Positions 47,188 through 56,059 are shown, counted from the stretch's first letter. The stretch is 64,000 nt of DNA from WHSO01 sp050485485 (GCA_050485485.1 JBJHBM010000003.1:54126-118125); one strand, 5' to 3'. Translations and numbers: made by a program. Notes: a model not told the origin generated them from the sequence alone.

Positions 47188-48447
47188 TCAGGCCGACAGG
47201 TCCTGCAACTCCTTCGCCCAAGCGGCGGGCGAAATGAAGGGCTCCGTCGGCATCCGCCAGTCGGTGAGCGGCTTGCCTGCCAGCATCGCAGACACCTCGC
47301 GCAGCCACAGCCGGCGCAGCATGACGAGCCGCATGTCGCTGGGCGCCAGCAGCTCCTCGCCGCGCCCCCGGACCGGTCCCTGTCCGACCTGGGTGACGTA
47401 ATCCTCGATGGTAAAGCTGGTGTAGGCGCTCATGTCGTCAGGCAGGTCTTCGAGCGTCATCTCTCCCGCGAGAATCTTCTCGGCGAGGTCCCAACGGTTC
47501 TCGGCCTCGGTCTCTTGGACGGCACGACTGCGCTCGTAGGCCGTCGCCTCCTCGCCCTCCAGCGGCGTGAGCGAGACGTCGAAGGAAGCATTGGCCGTGT
47601 CGTTGATCGGGACGGTCCAGACCGCCTTGGTGTCCCACAGGTCGCGGCGTGTCTCGAACCCCTTAGCGCGGGTGCGCTGGAACCACAGCTTCACGTTGGG
47701 CATGAACCAATGCTTGAAGCGCGCCATGCGCACCTCGCCTTCCGCCGACGCCTGCTCGCCCTTGACGATGCCGAGGGAGCTCTTGGCGTCGCCCTCGGCG
47801 CCCGACACGCGCCGCGCGCCGCGCAGGCCGTAGGGCGTCTCCTCGACATGCTCGTGACGGATGACGAGGATGTCGGGCCGGTTCTTGCGCAGCGCGGTCG
47901 CGCGGTGCACCCAGGGGCGGTGGCCGTGGTCGTTCTCGATCTTGTTCCAGAAGCCGCACGGCAGCACCTCCACCGGGTCCGCGATCAGCACCCCCGGACG
48001 GTCGAGATCGGAGTAGCGCGGCAGCGGCGGCGCCGCGCCCTCGCCGAGATAGGCGAAGATCAGGCCAGCGTATTCACGCACCGGGTACGTCTTGAGACGC
48101 ACCTTGTCGCAGAACGGGCGGTCTTCGTTGGGCTGCTCGACACACTGGCCCGAAGCATCATAGCGCCAGCCGTGGTAGCGGCAGCGCAGCGTGTCGCCCT
48201 CGACCCAGCCGACCGAAAGCTGTGTGCCCCGGTGCGGACAGCGGAAGGCGGTCACGTGCGGCGTACCACCCTCGCCCCGGTAGATGGTGAACGTCTCCCC
48301 CAGCACCTCGAGCGGCTTCGCCCGGCCCGCCGGAAGATCGCGGGCGCGCATCACCGGATGCCAGAACAGCCGCAGATACCGCCCGGACGGCGTCCCGGGG
48401 CCGACCGCCTCGAGGTCGGCGAACGTGAGCGACCCATACCGTGCCAT
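47188..48447 (-). CDS. Rieske non-haem iron oxygenase, large subunit
   Basis: 419 residues from ATG 48447, which has GGGGAGAAGG at ideal spacing; the ATG at 48462 lies inside that purine run. Rieske cluster: C70-x-H72 in CPHRGTQ and C89-x2-H92 in CRYHGW. Mononuclear iron site: D173-x2-H176-x4-H181 in NDHGHRPWVH, slightly compressed compared with the usual N-x3-D form. The long C-terminal domain (about 230-400) matches the phthalate-dioxygenase-like group. Oxygenase or demethylase on an aromatic or quaternary-ammonium substrate is expected, with an electron-donor reductase encoded elsewhere. Next upstream is the secreted cytochrome gene. Confidence 0.87.
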   Translation of the reverse strand: MARYGSLTFADLEAVGPGTPSGRYLRLFWHPVMRARDLPAGRAKPLEVLGETFTIYRGEGGTPHVTAFRCPHRGTQLSVGWVEGDTLRCRYHGWRYDASGQCVEQPNEDRPFCDKVRLKTYPVREYAGLIFAYLGEGAAPPLPRYSDLDRPGVLIADPVEVLPCGFWNKIENDHGHRPWVHRATALRKNRPDILVIRHEHVEETPYGLRGARRVSGAEGDAKSSLGIVKGEQASAEGEVRMARFKHWFMPNVKLWFQRTRAKGFETRRDLWDTKAVWTVPINDTANASFDVSLTPLEGEEATAYERSRAVQETEAENRWDLAEKILAGEMTLEDLPDDMSAYTSFTIEDYVTQVGQGPVRGRGEELLAPSDMRLVMLRRLWLREVSAMLAGKPLTDWRMPTEPFISPAAWAKELQDLSA

Positions 48448-48527
48448 CGGCCTTCTCCCCATCGTCTTTGCCTCATGCTCCGGGTCGGATTGTAAAGTGT
48501 CAACAATTTTTCCGCAGACAAAGAGAC

Positions 48528-48551
48528 GGGGCCCGCCACGCGGCGGGCCCC
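48528..48551 (-). terminator. Hairpin terminator between cytochrome and Rieske genes
   Basis: GGGGCCCGCC (48528-48537), loop ACGC, then GGCGGGCCCC (48542-48551). Read leftward it follows the stop of the gene ending at 48577 and is trailed by a T-rich GTCTCTTTGTCTGC. It should end that transcript, which implies that the Rieske gene has its own promoter or depends on read-through. Confidence 0.7.
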
Positions 48552-48576
48552 CCGGAGGCAGGTCGTTGACAGGCCG

Positions 48577-50712
48577 CTACTTGGCGAGCGGGTCGGGGCG
48601 CAGCTGGAAGTGCACCACGAGCGGGCGTGTGCCCTTGCCACCCTCCATATGCCACGGCGCGCGGTCGCCGCTGGTGGTCCACAGGCCGCGGCCCTTCCAG
48701 CCGGCATCGGGGTCATCGATGCGGCCGTCGAAGCCCTTGGCGTAGAAGCCCATCGGATAGGGCACGCGCAGCACCACCCAGCTCCCGTCCTTGTCGAGGG
48801 CGACTAGGCCGTCGTTCAGGTTGCCGGTGGACATGGGGATGTCCTCACCGAGGCCGAGCGTGTTGTGCTGGTCGACCCAGCTGTAGTAGCTCGACTCGGC
48901 GCTGTTGTCCCCGATGCCCCTGAAGCCGGGCCCCGGATACTTGTGGAAGGTCCAGCCCTCGGGGCAGTGGTTGCCGGTGGCCTTGGGGCCGTTGAGCGGG
49001 CCCTTGCACTTGCGCCGGTCGAAGGCGCCGATGTGGCCGCTCGCGAGCGAGGCCCACACCACGCCCTGCTTGTCGATGTCGGCGCCGCGGATGCCGTAGC
49101 CCGGCATCGGCACGTGGTAGATCTCAGCGAGCGCCGTCTCGGGCGGATTGGAGCCCGGGTCGAGCCGCACGACCGAGCCCGGGAAAGTGCGCACCGAGCC
49201 CCAGATCGAGCCGTCGGCCGGATTCGGCATCACCGCGTACCAGCCCACGTTGATGCGCTTGTCCTTGGCGGGATCGACAGGATCCTTCGGCCCCACCGCC
49301 TCGTCGCGACGGCCGTTGCCGTTGGTATCGAGCACGAAGTCGGTCCAGCCCTGCGACGCGGCCGCGTCGCCGGTCTCGAGGAACTTCTTGGCATCGAGCC
49401 AGCCCGCGACGTTGCGCCCGCCGCTGGTCCACAGGATGTCGTTGGCGTCGAACTGCAGGTGGTGGGTCTGGAAGCAGGTATCGACGAAGGTGTAGCGGCC
49501 GGTCTTGGGATCGTAGACCGAGAGCTGCCGGTTGGAGCTTTCGAGCGGCCGTAGCCTGGCGGACGGATGGCTCGAGCCCTTCTTGCAGAAGTCGGGGTTC
49601 TCCGAGCCGCGCCCGCGCGCCGTGAACCACACGCGCCCGTCGCCGTCGAACATCGGGTTGTGGTTGTTGAGCCGGGTGTCCCAGATCCGGTCCTCGCCCC
49701 AATACGGCGACGGCGCGAGCACCTTGTCGCTCGCCGCGTGGCCGGGGCCGAGCGCCTCCGGGATGCTATAGTCGATCGGCGGGCGGAAGGCGGTCGCCAG
49801 GTTCTTGACCGGATCCAGGATCGGAATCCAGTCGGTCGAGTACTCCGCCGAGCCGAACAGCGGCCCGTAGGCGTTCACGGTCGGCTTGCGCCGGTCGCTC
49901 GCGATGGTGTCGTGGAGGTAGTGCTGCTCCGTGAGCCAGTCGCGCACCGTGACGACGATGTTGCGCTCCTTGCCCTGGGGCCGCTGCGGCCTGGTGTGCG
50001 GCAGCTCGCCCTTGGCGATGCGGTCGGTCCAGTCGGCGAAGTACTTGAACGGCGCGCCGCCGAGCCGGCCGGCGAGGGTGTTGATCATGCTCTCGCCCGA
50101 CTGGCCCGACTGCACCCGGCGCATCCAGGCATCTTCCGAAGTCTCGAACTCGCCGAGCTCCTTCGGAATGGTGCGGGTCGCGAGATTGCCGAGCTGGTGG
50201 CACCCCACGCAGGAGTTGCTCTTCATCAGGTTAAGCCACTCCTCCTGCCGGATGTTGGCGGGAATGTCGCTCTTGCCCCCGAACTGATCCTTGCCCGGTA
50301 TCGTCATCATCGAATACCAGTAGATCGCCGGGTAGTAGTGCGCCGCAGCCGCCGCGTCGGGCGCGACGACCGCCTTGAGGTCGAGAGGCTTGCCCGGGGC
50401 GCTCCGCACCTTGGGCGAATCGACGAGGCCGTAGCCCCGCACCCAGACGTCGTAGGTAGCCGGAGGCAGGTCCGGCAGCACGTAGCGGCCCTGGTCGTCG
50501 GTCACCACGATCTTAACGTAGCGGGTGCCGAGCTCGCGCGTCTCCGCGATCACCCAGACCCCCGCCTCGGGCCCGTTGGGTCCGGTGACGACGCCACCGA
50601 TGTCGTCGTCGTCGATGGCGACCGATTGCGCGAACGTTGCCGGCGCCGCGAGCGCCAGCGCAAGGGTGCCGGCAAGGATCGCGCCGGCGCCGAACATGTT
50701 TCGTCTCGTCAT
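48577..50712 (-). CDS. Secreted carboxypeptidase-regulatory/cytochrome/propeller protein
   Basis: 711 residues from ATG 50712 (GGGGAGA upstream). Signal peptide 1-29 (LALALAAPATFAQS). Residues 36-115 are a carboxypeptidase-regulatory-like beta domain (GGVVTGPNGPEAGVWVIAET, DDQGRYVLPDLPPATYDVWV). One c-type haem site, C168-x2-C171-H172 (SCVGCHQLGN), lies in a helical segment. From about 350 to the end there are Trp/Gly-rich repeats like a streptogramin-lyase or NHL propeller (GRVWFTARG, GSIWGSVRTFPGSVVRLD, GVVWASLASGHIGAFD). The product is probably a periplasmic redox or binding protein. I do not recognise a named function. A Rieske oxygenase gene follows, separated by a terminator. Confidence 0.75.
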   Translation of the reverse strand: MTRRNMFGAGAILAGTLALALAAPATFAQSVAIDDDDIGGVVTGPNGPEAGVWVIAETRELGTRYVKIVVTDDQGRYVLPDLPPATYDVWVRGYGLVDSPKVRSAPGKPLDLKAVVAPDAAAAAHYYPAIYWYSMMTIPGKDQFGGKSDIPANIRQEEWLNLMKSNSCVGCHQLGNLATRTIPKELGEFETSEDAWMRRVQSGQSGESMINTLAGRLGGAPFKYFADWTDRIAKGELPHTRPQRPQGKERNIVVTVRDWLTEQHYLHDTIASDRRKPTVNAYGPLFGSAEYSTDWIPILDPVKNLATAFRPPIDYSIPEALGPGHAASDKVLAPSPYWGEDRIWDTRLNNHNPMFDGDGRVWFTARGRGSENPDFCKKGSSHPSARLRPLESSNRQLSVYDPKTGRYTFVDTCFQTHHLQFDANDILWTSGGRNVAGWLDAKKFLETGDAAASQGWTDFVLDTNGNGRRDEAVGPKDPVDPAKDKRINVGWYAVMPNPADGSIWGSVRTFPGSVVRLDPGSNPPETALAEIYHVPMPGYGIRGADIDKQGVVWASLASGHIGAFDRRKCKGPLNGPKATGNHCPEGWTFHKYPGPGFRGIGDNSAESSYYSWVDQHNTLGLGEDIPMSTGNLNDGLVALDKDGSWVVLRVPYPMGFYAKGFDGRIDDPDAGWKGRGLWTTSGDRAPWHMEGGKGTRPLVVHFQLRPDPLAK

Positions 50713-50855
50713 GACGAGTCTCTCCCCAACATGAAAGGCCGCGCACGCCCGCGGCGGGCATGCGATGCCGTGTCGATGTCCGTGGTAACCGGTGAAGCCC
50801 CGGGCGGTAGGCTTCGCGTCCCTTGCCGCCGCGTACTTTCTTGGTCGTTGCGAGG

Positions 50856-50883
50856 ATTGTGGCACAGACCGCGGCCCGCGCAA
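50856..50883 (-). promoter_or_regulatory. Possible promoter of the secreted cytochrome gene
   Basis: Minus strand TTGCGC (50883-50878) and CACAAT (50861-50856), spacer 16. The predicted start leaves a leader of about 137 bases. Moderate match only. Confidence 0.3.
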
Positions 50884-50908
50884 ACCTGCCAGTTCGGCCC
50901 ATATTCCC

Positions 50909-50938
50909 ATGTTCGATTGCGGGATGTTCGATTGCGGG
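50909..50938 (+). repeat. Perfect tandem 15-base repeat before purine permease
   Basis: ATGTTCGATTGCGGG occurs twice with no spacer (50909-50923 and 50924-50938) in the 271-base divergent gap, 45 bases before the permease ATG. Position and regularity suit a binding site, but chance duplication is possible. The rest of the gap holds no gene. Confidence 0.7.
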
Positions 50939-50983
50939 CCGCGCCCGGGCCGGCGATAATCCCGCCGGCCGCGAGGGGGGACC

Positions 50984-52279
50984 ATGGGCCGGCTCGACAG
51001 CTATTTCCGGATCAAGGCGCGCGGCAGCACGGTCGCGACCGAGCTGCTGGCCGGTCTCGCCACGTTCCTGACCATGTCCTACATCATCGTCGTCAATCCG
51101 GCGATCCTCGCGGATGCCGGCATGGACTTCGGCGCCGTGTTCGTGGCGACCATCCTCGCCGCCGCCGTCGGCACCGCGATCATGGGGCTGTGGGCCAACT
51201 GGCCGGTGGCGCTCGCGCCCGGCATGGGCATCAACGCCTTCTTCACCTACACGGTCGTCATCGGCATGGAGCAGCCGTGGCAGGTGGCGCTCGGCGCGGT
51301 GTTCGTGAGCGGCGTCCTGTTCCTCGCCTTGAGCCTCACGCCTCTCAGGGCTTGGCTGATCGACTCGATCCCGCGCTCTCTCAAGCTCGGCATCGGCGCC
51401 GGCATCGGCTTCTTCCTCGCCATCATCGGCCTGCGCAACGCCGGCATCGTGGTGGACGACCCCGTGACCCTCGTCGCGCTCGGCGACCTCGGCGCGGCGC
51501 CCGCGCTGCTAGCGGGGCTCGGCTTCGTCGCCATGATCGCGCTCGACCGGCTGCGCGTGCCGGGCGCGATCGTGATCGGCATCCTGGGCGTGAGCGCGAT
51601 CGCCTGGATCGGCGGCGTTACCGATTTCGCCGGCGTCGCGGGCCCGGTGCCGAGCCTCGCCCCCACCCTGCTGCAGCTCGACATAGCGGGCGTGTTCAGC
51701 GCCGGCCTGATCGCCGTCGTCTTCGCCTTCCTGTTCGTGGACTTCTTCGATACCGCCGGCACGCTCACCAGCGTCGCCAATCTCGCGGGCAAGGTGCGGG
51801 ACGACGGCACGGTGGAGGACATCGGCCGGGCCGTCATCAGCGATGCCACCGCCACCACGACGGGCGCGCTGCTCGGCACCTCCAGCACCACCTCCTACAT
51901 CGAGAGCGGCGCCGGCATCAAGGAGGGTGGGCGCACCGGCCTCGCCGCACTGACCGTCGCCGTCCTCTTCCTCCTGTGCCTTGGCCTCGCGCCGCTGGCC
52001 CAGAGCGTGCCCGCCTTCGCCTCAGGCGCGGCGCTGGTGTTCGTGGCGACCCATTTCGCCCGCAACATCGCGGAGATCGCCTGGGACGACCCCACCGAAT
52101 ACGCGCCCGCCGTGCTGGGCGCGCTCGCGATGCCGCTCACCTATTCCATCGCCAACGGCATCGCCATCGCCTTCATCGTCTATGCCGCCGCCAAGCTGGC
52201 GACGGGACGCCCCAAGGAACTTGGTACGGGCGTACTGCTGATGGCGGGTTTCGGGCTACTTCATTACGTCTTCGCGTGA
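50984..52279 (+). CDS. NCS2/AzgA-type purine permease
   Basis: 431 residues, about 12-13 membrane helices. The AzgA-like opening DSYFRIKARGSTVATELLAGLATFLTMSYIIVVNP, then ALAPGMGINAFFTYTVV, FLFVDFFDTAGTLTSVA and STTSYIESGAGIKEGGRTG are signature regions of the adenine/guanine/hypoxanthine proton symporters. Expected substrate is a purine base; which one is not decidable. Preceded by a tandem repeat that may be an operator. The frame begins at ATG 50984 after GAGGGGGG. Confidence 0.92.
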   Translation: MGRLDSYFRIKARGSTVATELLAGLATFLTMSYIIVVNPAILADAGMDFGAVFVATILAAAVGTAIMGLWANWPVALAPGMGINAFFTYTVVIGMEQPWQVALGAVFVSGVLFLALSLTPLRAWLIDSIPRSLKLGIGAGIGFFLAIIGLRNAGIVVDDPVTLVALGDLGAAPALLAGLGFVAMIALDRLRVPGAIVIGILGVSAIAWIGGVTDFAGVAGPVPSLAPTLLQLDIAGVFSAGLIAVVFAFLFVDFFDTAGTLTSVANLAGKVRDDGTVEDIGRAVISDATATTTGALLGTSSTTSYIESGAGIKEGGRTGLAALTVAVLFLLCLGLAPLAQSVPAFASGAALVFVATHFARNIAEIAWDDPTEYAPAVLGALAMPLTYSIANGIAIAFIVYAAAKLATGRPKELGTGVLLMAGFGLLHYVFA

Positions 52280-52322
52280 CCGCGGCTTGCTCCGGCGCGC
52301 CCCGGCGGGCACACTGCGCATC

Positions 52323-52721
52323 ATGACCGATGCCTCCGCTTCCCGGCCTTCCCCGCGCAGCCGCATCCTGATTCCCCTCTACGGCCTGTTGGCCGCCGTC
52401 GCGGGCGGGCTGATCGGCGAACTTCTCCGTCACGAGCTGATCGAGCCGGTCGAGCGCGCGGTCGCCTGCACCGCCGACCCCGGCCTGTGGTGGTGCCCGC
52501 TGCGCGACGGCATCCGCATCGCATCGCAGTACTTCATCATGGCCGGGATCGCCCTGCTGCTGGCCGGGATCGCCGTGCTGCGCCGCGGCCGGGCCGCCGC
52601 GGCGGCAGCCATCGCGGCCCTGTTCCTGGGCGGCGCCGGCCTCTATCTCTATTCGGCCGGCCTATCCGCCATCGCCGTGGTTCTGGCCCTGCTGCGGGCC
52701 GCGACGCTCGACCGGTCCTGA
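52323..52721 (+). CDS. Small integral membrane protein
   Basis: 132 residues from ATG 52323. Four hydrophobic segments (about 17-35, 68-88, 93-108, 112-127) with two cysteines in a loop, CTADPGLWWCPLRDG. This C-x(8)-C plus R-x-G motif is like small membrane proteins of unknown function. It follows the permease by 43 bases and overlaps the GH17 gene tail to tail by 60 bases, an unusually long convergent overlap. No function assigned. Confidence 0.7.
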   Translation: MTDASASRPSPRSRILIPLYGLLAAVAGGLIGELLRHELIEPVERAVACTADPGLWWCPLRDGIRIASQYFIMAGIALLLAGIAVLRRGRAAAAAAIAALFLGGAGLYLYSAGLSAIAVVLALLRAATLDRS

Positions 52722-54326
52722 CCGCAGGTAGCGGAGCTCGGCGGCCAGCGCATGGCGGCCCGGCACCGCGAACAGCAGCACCGTCGCCATCCACAGGAAC
52801 GCCTCCACGTTGCGCCACCCGTCGAAGGCCAGCGCCCCCCCGACGATCAGCACGAGCGTGAGCCATGCCGTCTCGCGCCACGGTCGTCCTCCGGCGCTCC
52901 CGCCGCCGCGCGCCAGCAGCGCGAGCGCGAGGCCGGGCAGCCACAGGCCCCAGATCATCATGTCGCGGTGGCGCCCGTCGAATCCGATGGCGAGCGCGAG
53001 GATCGCCACCGGCACGGCGGCCAGCCAGTAATAGGCCCCGATCGCCCGCGCCACGTTCCAGTCCAATCGGCCGCGCAGGGCCCCCAGCACATCCGCCGGC
53101 GGCGCGGCCGCGGGCGCGATCCGTCCCTCGATGCTCGCGACCAGCAGGGCCACCGCACCCAGGGTGAGCAAGCCCACCCCCGCCCCCATGGCCCAGCCGA
53201 TGGGGGTGAGGCTGATGACGGCGGTCATCTCCACATGGTGGACGAGGCTTATCCCCGTCGCGAGGGAAAGAGCGGCGAGAGCGGACCATCCGGTGAACAT
53301 GGTGAGGCGCCCCGCCCACAGTCCCCAGGCGAGGAAGGCCCCCATGATCAGCAGGGTCGCGCCCAGCGCGCGGAGCCAGTTGGGCCACTCCCGGACCGGG
53401 CCGGACAGCGGGAACTTCAGGACGCGGTCCTTGTCGAGGATACCCCAGTGGCCGCCGACGGTTCCTTCCGGCACCTGCTTCCACGACAGATCGATGGCCT
53501 CGATCAGGTTGTAGTCGATGCCGGCCGCAGTGGCGCGCGCGGCGAACTCGCGCACGAAACGGGCCTGGTTGACGAGGCTCGGAACGGCAGCGCCGCGCGT
53601 GCGTCCCGCGCTCGGCCAGCCGATCTCCCCGATCATCATGGGCTTGTCGGGAAACGCCACCCGCATCATGGCGAGGATCGCGTCCACATGGGCCTGCACC
53701 TCGTCGATGGAAACGGGCTCCGGATCGTCCCAATAGGGCAGGATATGGACCCCGATCACGTCCACGGCCCGGGCTACCTCCGGATATCGGATCCAGAAAT
53801 GCGGAACGTCCGCGTAGAGCACGGGCTTTCCTGTCGCGGCCTTGACCTCGTCGATCAGCGCCGCGAGCATGGCACCCGTCATCTCCCGGCGCAGCAGCAC
53901 CTCGTTGCCGACGAAGATTCCCTTCACGGTTTCGGGATAGCGCAGCGCCAGTTCGATGCCCGCATTCATCTCCTTGCGGCTGTCCTCGGGCTCTCCCGAA
54001 ATCCAGATGCCCTGATAGACCCGCATGCCGCGTTCGTGGGCGATCCGCGTCACCTCCCCCTGCACGCCGACGGCAGCGTAGGTCCGCAGGCAATCGGTCG
54101 CTTCCTTGAGAACCTCGACGTCGCGTTCCACCACGGTCAGGGGCACGTCGAAGCGGTCGCCGTCGAGGGGCGACGGGCCGCCGTCATAGGGGGAATAGGA
54201 CAGGCACTGAAAGCGCCCGTCCGGCAATTCCACGATGTCAACCGCCCGCCCCTGCCACGACCAGTAGAGCGCAGCGGCCAGGACGGCAACAGCAAACGAA
54301 AGGATGGGACGGGACCAATCGGGCAT
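52662..54326 (-). CDS. GH17-domain membrane beta-glucan enzyme
   Basis: 554 residues. One N-terminal helix (about 8-24), a GH17 barrel (30-310) and about six to eight helices at the C-terminus. Catalytic residues are visible: acid E142 in GIFVGNEVLLR and nucleophile E234 in MIGEIGWPSAGR. The combination of GH17 and membrane helices is found in rhizobial NdvC-like proteins linked to beta-1,6/1,3 cyclic glucan synthesis, so an envelope glucan transglycosylase is the best inference. No NdvB-like synthase is in the window. Confidence 0.85.
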   Translation of the reverse strand: MPDWSRPILSFAVAVLAAALYWSWQGRAVDIVELPDGRFQCLSYSPYDGGPSPLDGDRFDVPLTVVERDVEVLKEATDCLRTYAAVGVQGEVTRIAHERGMRVYQGIWISGEPEDSRKEMNAGIELALRYPETVKGIFVGNEVLLRREMTGAMLAALIDEVKAATGKPVLYADVPHFWIRYPEVARAVDVIGVHILPYWDDPEPVSIDEVQAHVDAILAMMRVAFPDKPMMIGEIGWPSAGRTRGAAVPSLVNQARFVREFAARATAAGIDYNLIEAIDLSWKQVPEGTVGGHWGILDKDRVLKFPLSGPVREWPNWLRALGATLLIMGAFLAWGLWAGRLTMFTGWSALAALSLATGISLVHHVEMTAVISLTPIGWAMGAGVGLLTLGAVALLVASIEGRIAPAAAPPADVLGALRGRLDWNVARAIGAYYWLAAVPVAILALAIGFDGRHRDMMIWGLWLPGLALALLARGGGSAGGRPWRETAWLTLVLIVGGALAFDGWRNVEAFLWMATVLLFAVPGRHALAAELRYLRSGPVERRGPQQGQNHGDGG

Positions 54327-54420
54327 GAAGTCGTGGCGCGTGGTGGGAAGGGAGAGTGAGGCCAGTTTAGTAAGGCACCGGGCACCGATGCCAAGGTTTC
54401 TCTGAAGCGTTCATGCGCCT

Positions 54421-54449
54421 TTCCTGTTTGGACCTCGGCCGTGCATAAT
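54421..54449 (+). promoter_or_regulatory. Possible promoter of the RidA-like gene
   Basis: TTCCTG (54421-54426) and CATAAT (54444-54449), spacer 17; start near 54456, leader about 41 bases. CATAAT is a good -10, the -35 is poor. Confidence 0.3.
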
Positions 54450-54496
54450 AACGTCCGCGACGGCATTTCGTTGCGTACATGGGAAGGGGGTTCAGG

Positions 54497-55183
54497 ATGC
54501 GTGAAAGCACCTTTCATTGGCTCGGCTTCGAGTTCGTCGGCCTTTCGGGGGAATCCGACGGCAGGGGCGACGCCGCCGAGCAATGCCGCAACCTGTGCTC
54601 GCGCTTCGCCGATGCCCTCGGGCGGCGCGGCCTCGACCTCTCCGCAAGCGTCCGCAGCCGCCTGTTCGCGCCCGACCGCGCCTCCCGCGATGCCGCGAGC
54701 GCCGTGCGCGTCGAGGTCCTGTCGGGCCCGGCGCGCTGCGCCACTTCGAGCTATATCGCGCCCCGGAGGTTCGAAACCGGCGCCAGCGTGGCGATGGACC
54801 TCATCGCCGTGGTGCCACGCCCCGGGCTCTCCAAGCGTATCCGCGAGAACGATCCCGTCCGCACGCCCTGCCGCTGGCTCACCTATGGCCCCCTGATCGT
54901 GTTTTCGGGACAGACCGCGGTCCTCCCCGGTCTCGAAACCCAGGTCACGACGGACATCCTGCCGCGCATAACCGACTATCTCGCGGAGGAGGACTGCGGC
55001 TGGGAAGACGTCGCGGAAGTGAACTGCTACCTGCACGAGGATGAGAGCCCGGCATTCATGCGCGACCTCTACCTGCGCTTCGCGCCGGCCCTTCCGCACA
55101 AGTTCGCATGCCGCCCTGTGGCAGGCTATTCCGCCCCCGGCAAGCGCGTCGAGGTCGAGGTGACCGCAAGAAAGCCCGTATGA
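54497..55183 (+). CDS. Double RidA/YjgF-fold protein
   Basis: 228 residues from ATG 54497, with GGAAGGGGG about 6 bases upstream. Two RidA-like halves: residues 1-100 (CRNLCSRFADALGRRGLDL, then ATSSYIAPRRFETGASVAMDLIAV) and 115-228 (TYGPLIVFSGQTAVLPG, ITDYLAEEDCGWEDVAEVNCYL, KRVEVEVTARK). RidA proteins quench reactive enamine/imine intermediates or act in nitrogen-compound catabolism. The catalytic Arg found near the end of true RidA cannot be placed with confidence in either half, so this may be a divergent RutC/YjgF-like form. It heads a rightward set with mscS and a decarboxylase-like gene. Confidence 0.75.
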   Translation: MRESTFHWLGFEFVGLSGESDGRGDAAEQCRNLCSRFADALGRRGLDLSASVRSRLFAPDRASRDAASAVRVEVLSGPARCATSSYIAPRRFETGASVAMDLIAVVPRPGLSKRIRENDPVRTPCRWLTYGPLIVFSGQTAVLPGLETQVTTDILPRITDYLAEEDCGWEDVAEVNCYLHEDESPAFMRDLYLRFAPALPHKFACRPVAGYSAPGKRVEVEVTARKPV

Positions 55184-55217
55184 AGGCGGCCTTTTCGAAT
55201 CCAAGGAGCAAACTCCC

Positions 55218-56051
55218 ATGAGTTCCGAAACCGCAATCGCAGAGGACGTGCTGCGCCAGATCGCGGAAGCATTGAGCACCTACGGGCTGAGTGTCCTCGG
55301 CGCCGTCATCATCCTGGTCGTCGGCTTCATGGTCGCAGGCTGGGCGGCGCGCATGACGAAAAGGCTGCTCGACCGCAGCGAACGGCTCGAGAGCACGCTC
55401 AAGCCGTTCGTCGTCAGCATCGTGCGCTACGCGATCATCATCTTCACGGTCATCGCCGTCCTCGACCAGTTCGGCGTCCAGACCACCAGCCTGCTCGCGG
55501 TTCTCGGCGCCGCCGGCCTGGCCGTCGGCCTGGCCCTGCAGGGCACGCTCAGCAACCTTGCGGCCGGCGTGATGCTCCTGATCTTCCGGCCGTTCAAGAT
55601 CGGCCATTACATCGAGGCCGCCGGAATCGCCGGCTCGGTCGAGGAAATTTCGCTCTTCACCACGGAGCTCAATACGCCGGACAATGTCCATATCACGGTG
55701 CCGAACGGGCAGCTGTGGGGCGCGGCCATCAAGAACTACAGCCGCAATACGACCCGGCGCGCCGACGTTTCCGTCGGCATCGACTACGGCGACGATATCG
55801 GCAAGGCGCTCGAGATCATCCGGACCGTGGTGCTGTCCGACCCACGCGTGCGACAGGAGCCCGCGCCGATGTTCCTGGTGACCGGCCTCGGGGAAAGCTC
55901 GATCGATCTCCAGGCGCGCGCCTGGTGCGCCGCGTCCGACTACTGGCCGCTGCGCTTCGACCTCAACCGCAAGGTCAAGGAGGCCCTCGATGCGGGCGGC
56001 ATCACCATCCCGTTCCCGCAGCGCACCGTCCACTTGGTCGGCAAGGAGTAG
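55218..56051 (+). CDS. mscS: Small-conductance mechanosensitive channel
   Basis: 277 residues, normal MscS size. Membrane helices at about 20-45 and 70-90, then the pore helix GAAGLAVGLALQGTLSNLAAG, the beta domain (FKIGHYIEAAGIAGSVEEISLFTTEL, VPNGQLWGAAIKNYS) and the C-terminal GITIPFPQRTVHL. It opens under membrane tension to release solutes on osmotic downshock. It starts 34 bases after the RidA-like gene with AAGGAG before ATG. Confidence 0.95.
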   Translation: MSSETAIAEDVLRQIAEALSTYGLSVLGAVIILVVGFMVAGWAARMTKRLLDRSERLESTLKPFVVSIVRYAIIIFTVIAVLDQFGVQTTSLLAVLGAAGLAVGLALQGTLSNLAAGVMLLIFRPFKIGHYIEAAGIAGSVEEISLFTTELNTPDNVHITVPNGQLWGAAIKNYSRNTTRRADVSVGIDYGDDIGKALEIIRTVVLSDPRVRQEPAPMFLVTGLGESSIDLQARAWCAASDYWPLRFDLNRKVKEALDAGGITIPFPQRTVHLVGKE

Positions 56052-56059
56052 CGTATATC

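Noticed and set aside
48498..48503. Minus-strand TTGACA upstream of the Rieske gene
   Set aside because: The only -10-like sequence, TACAAT, is three bases away; nothing suitable is at 16-18 bases, so no promoter was called.
50713..50983. Purine riboswitch before the AzgA-type permease
   Set aside because: No three-way junction with paired loops could be recognised; the notable feature is a DNA tandem repeat.
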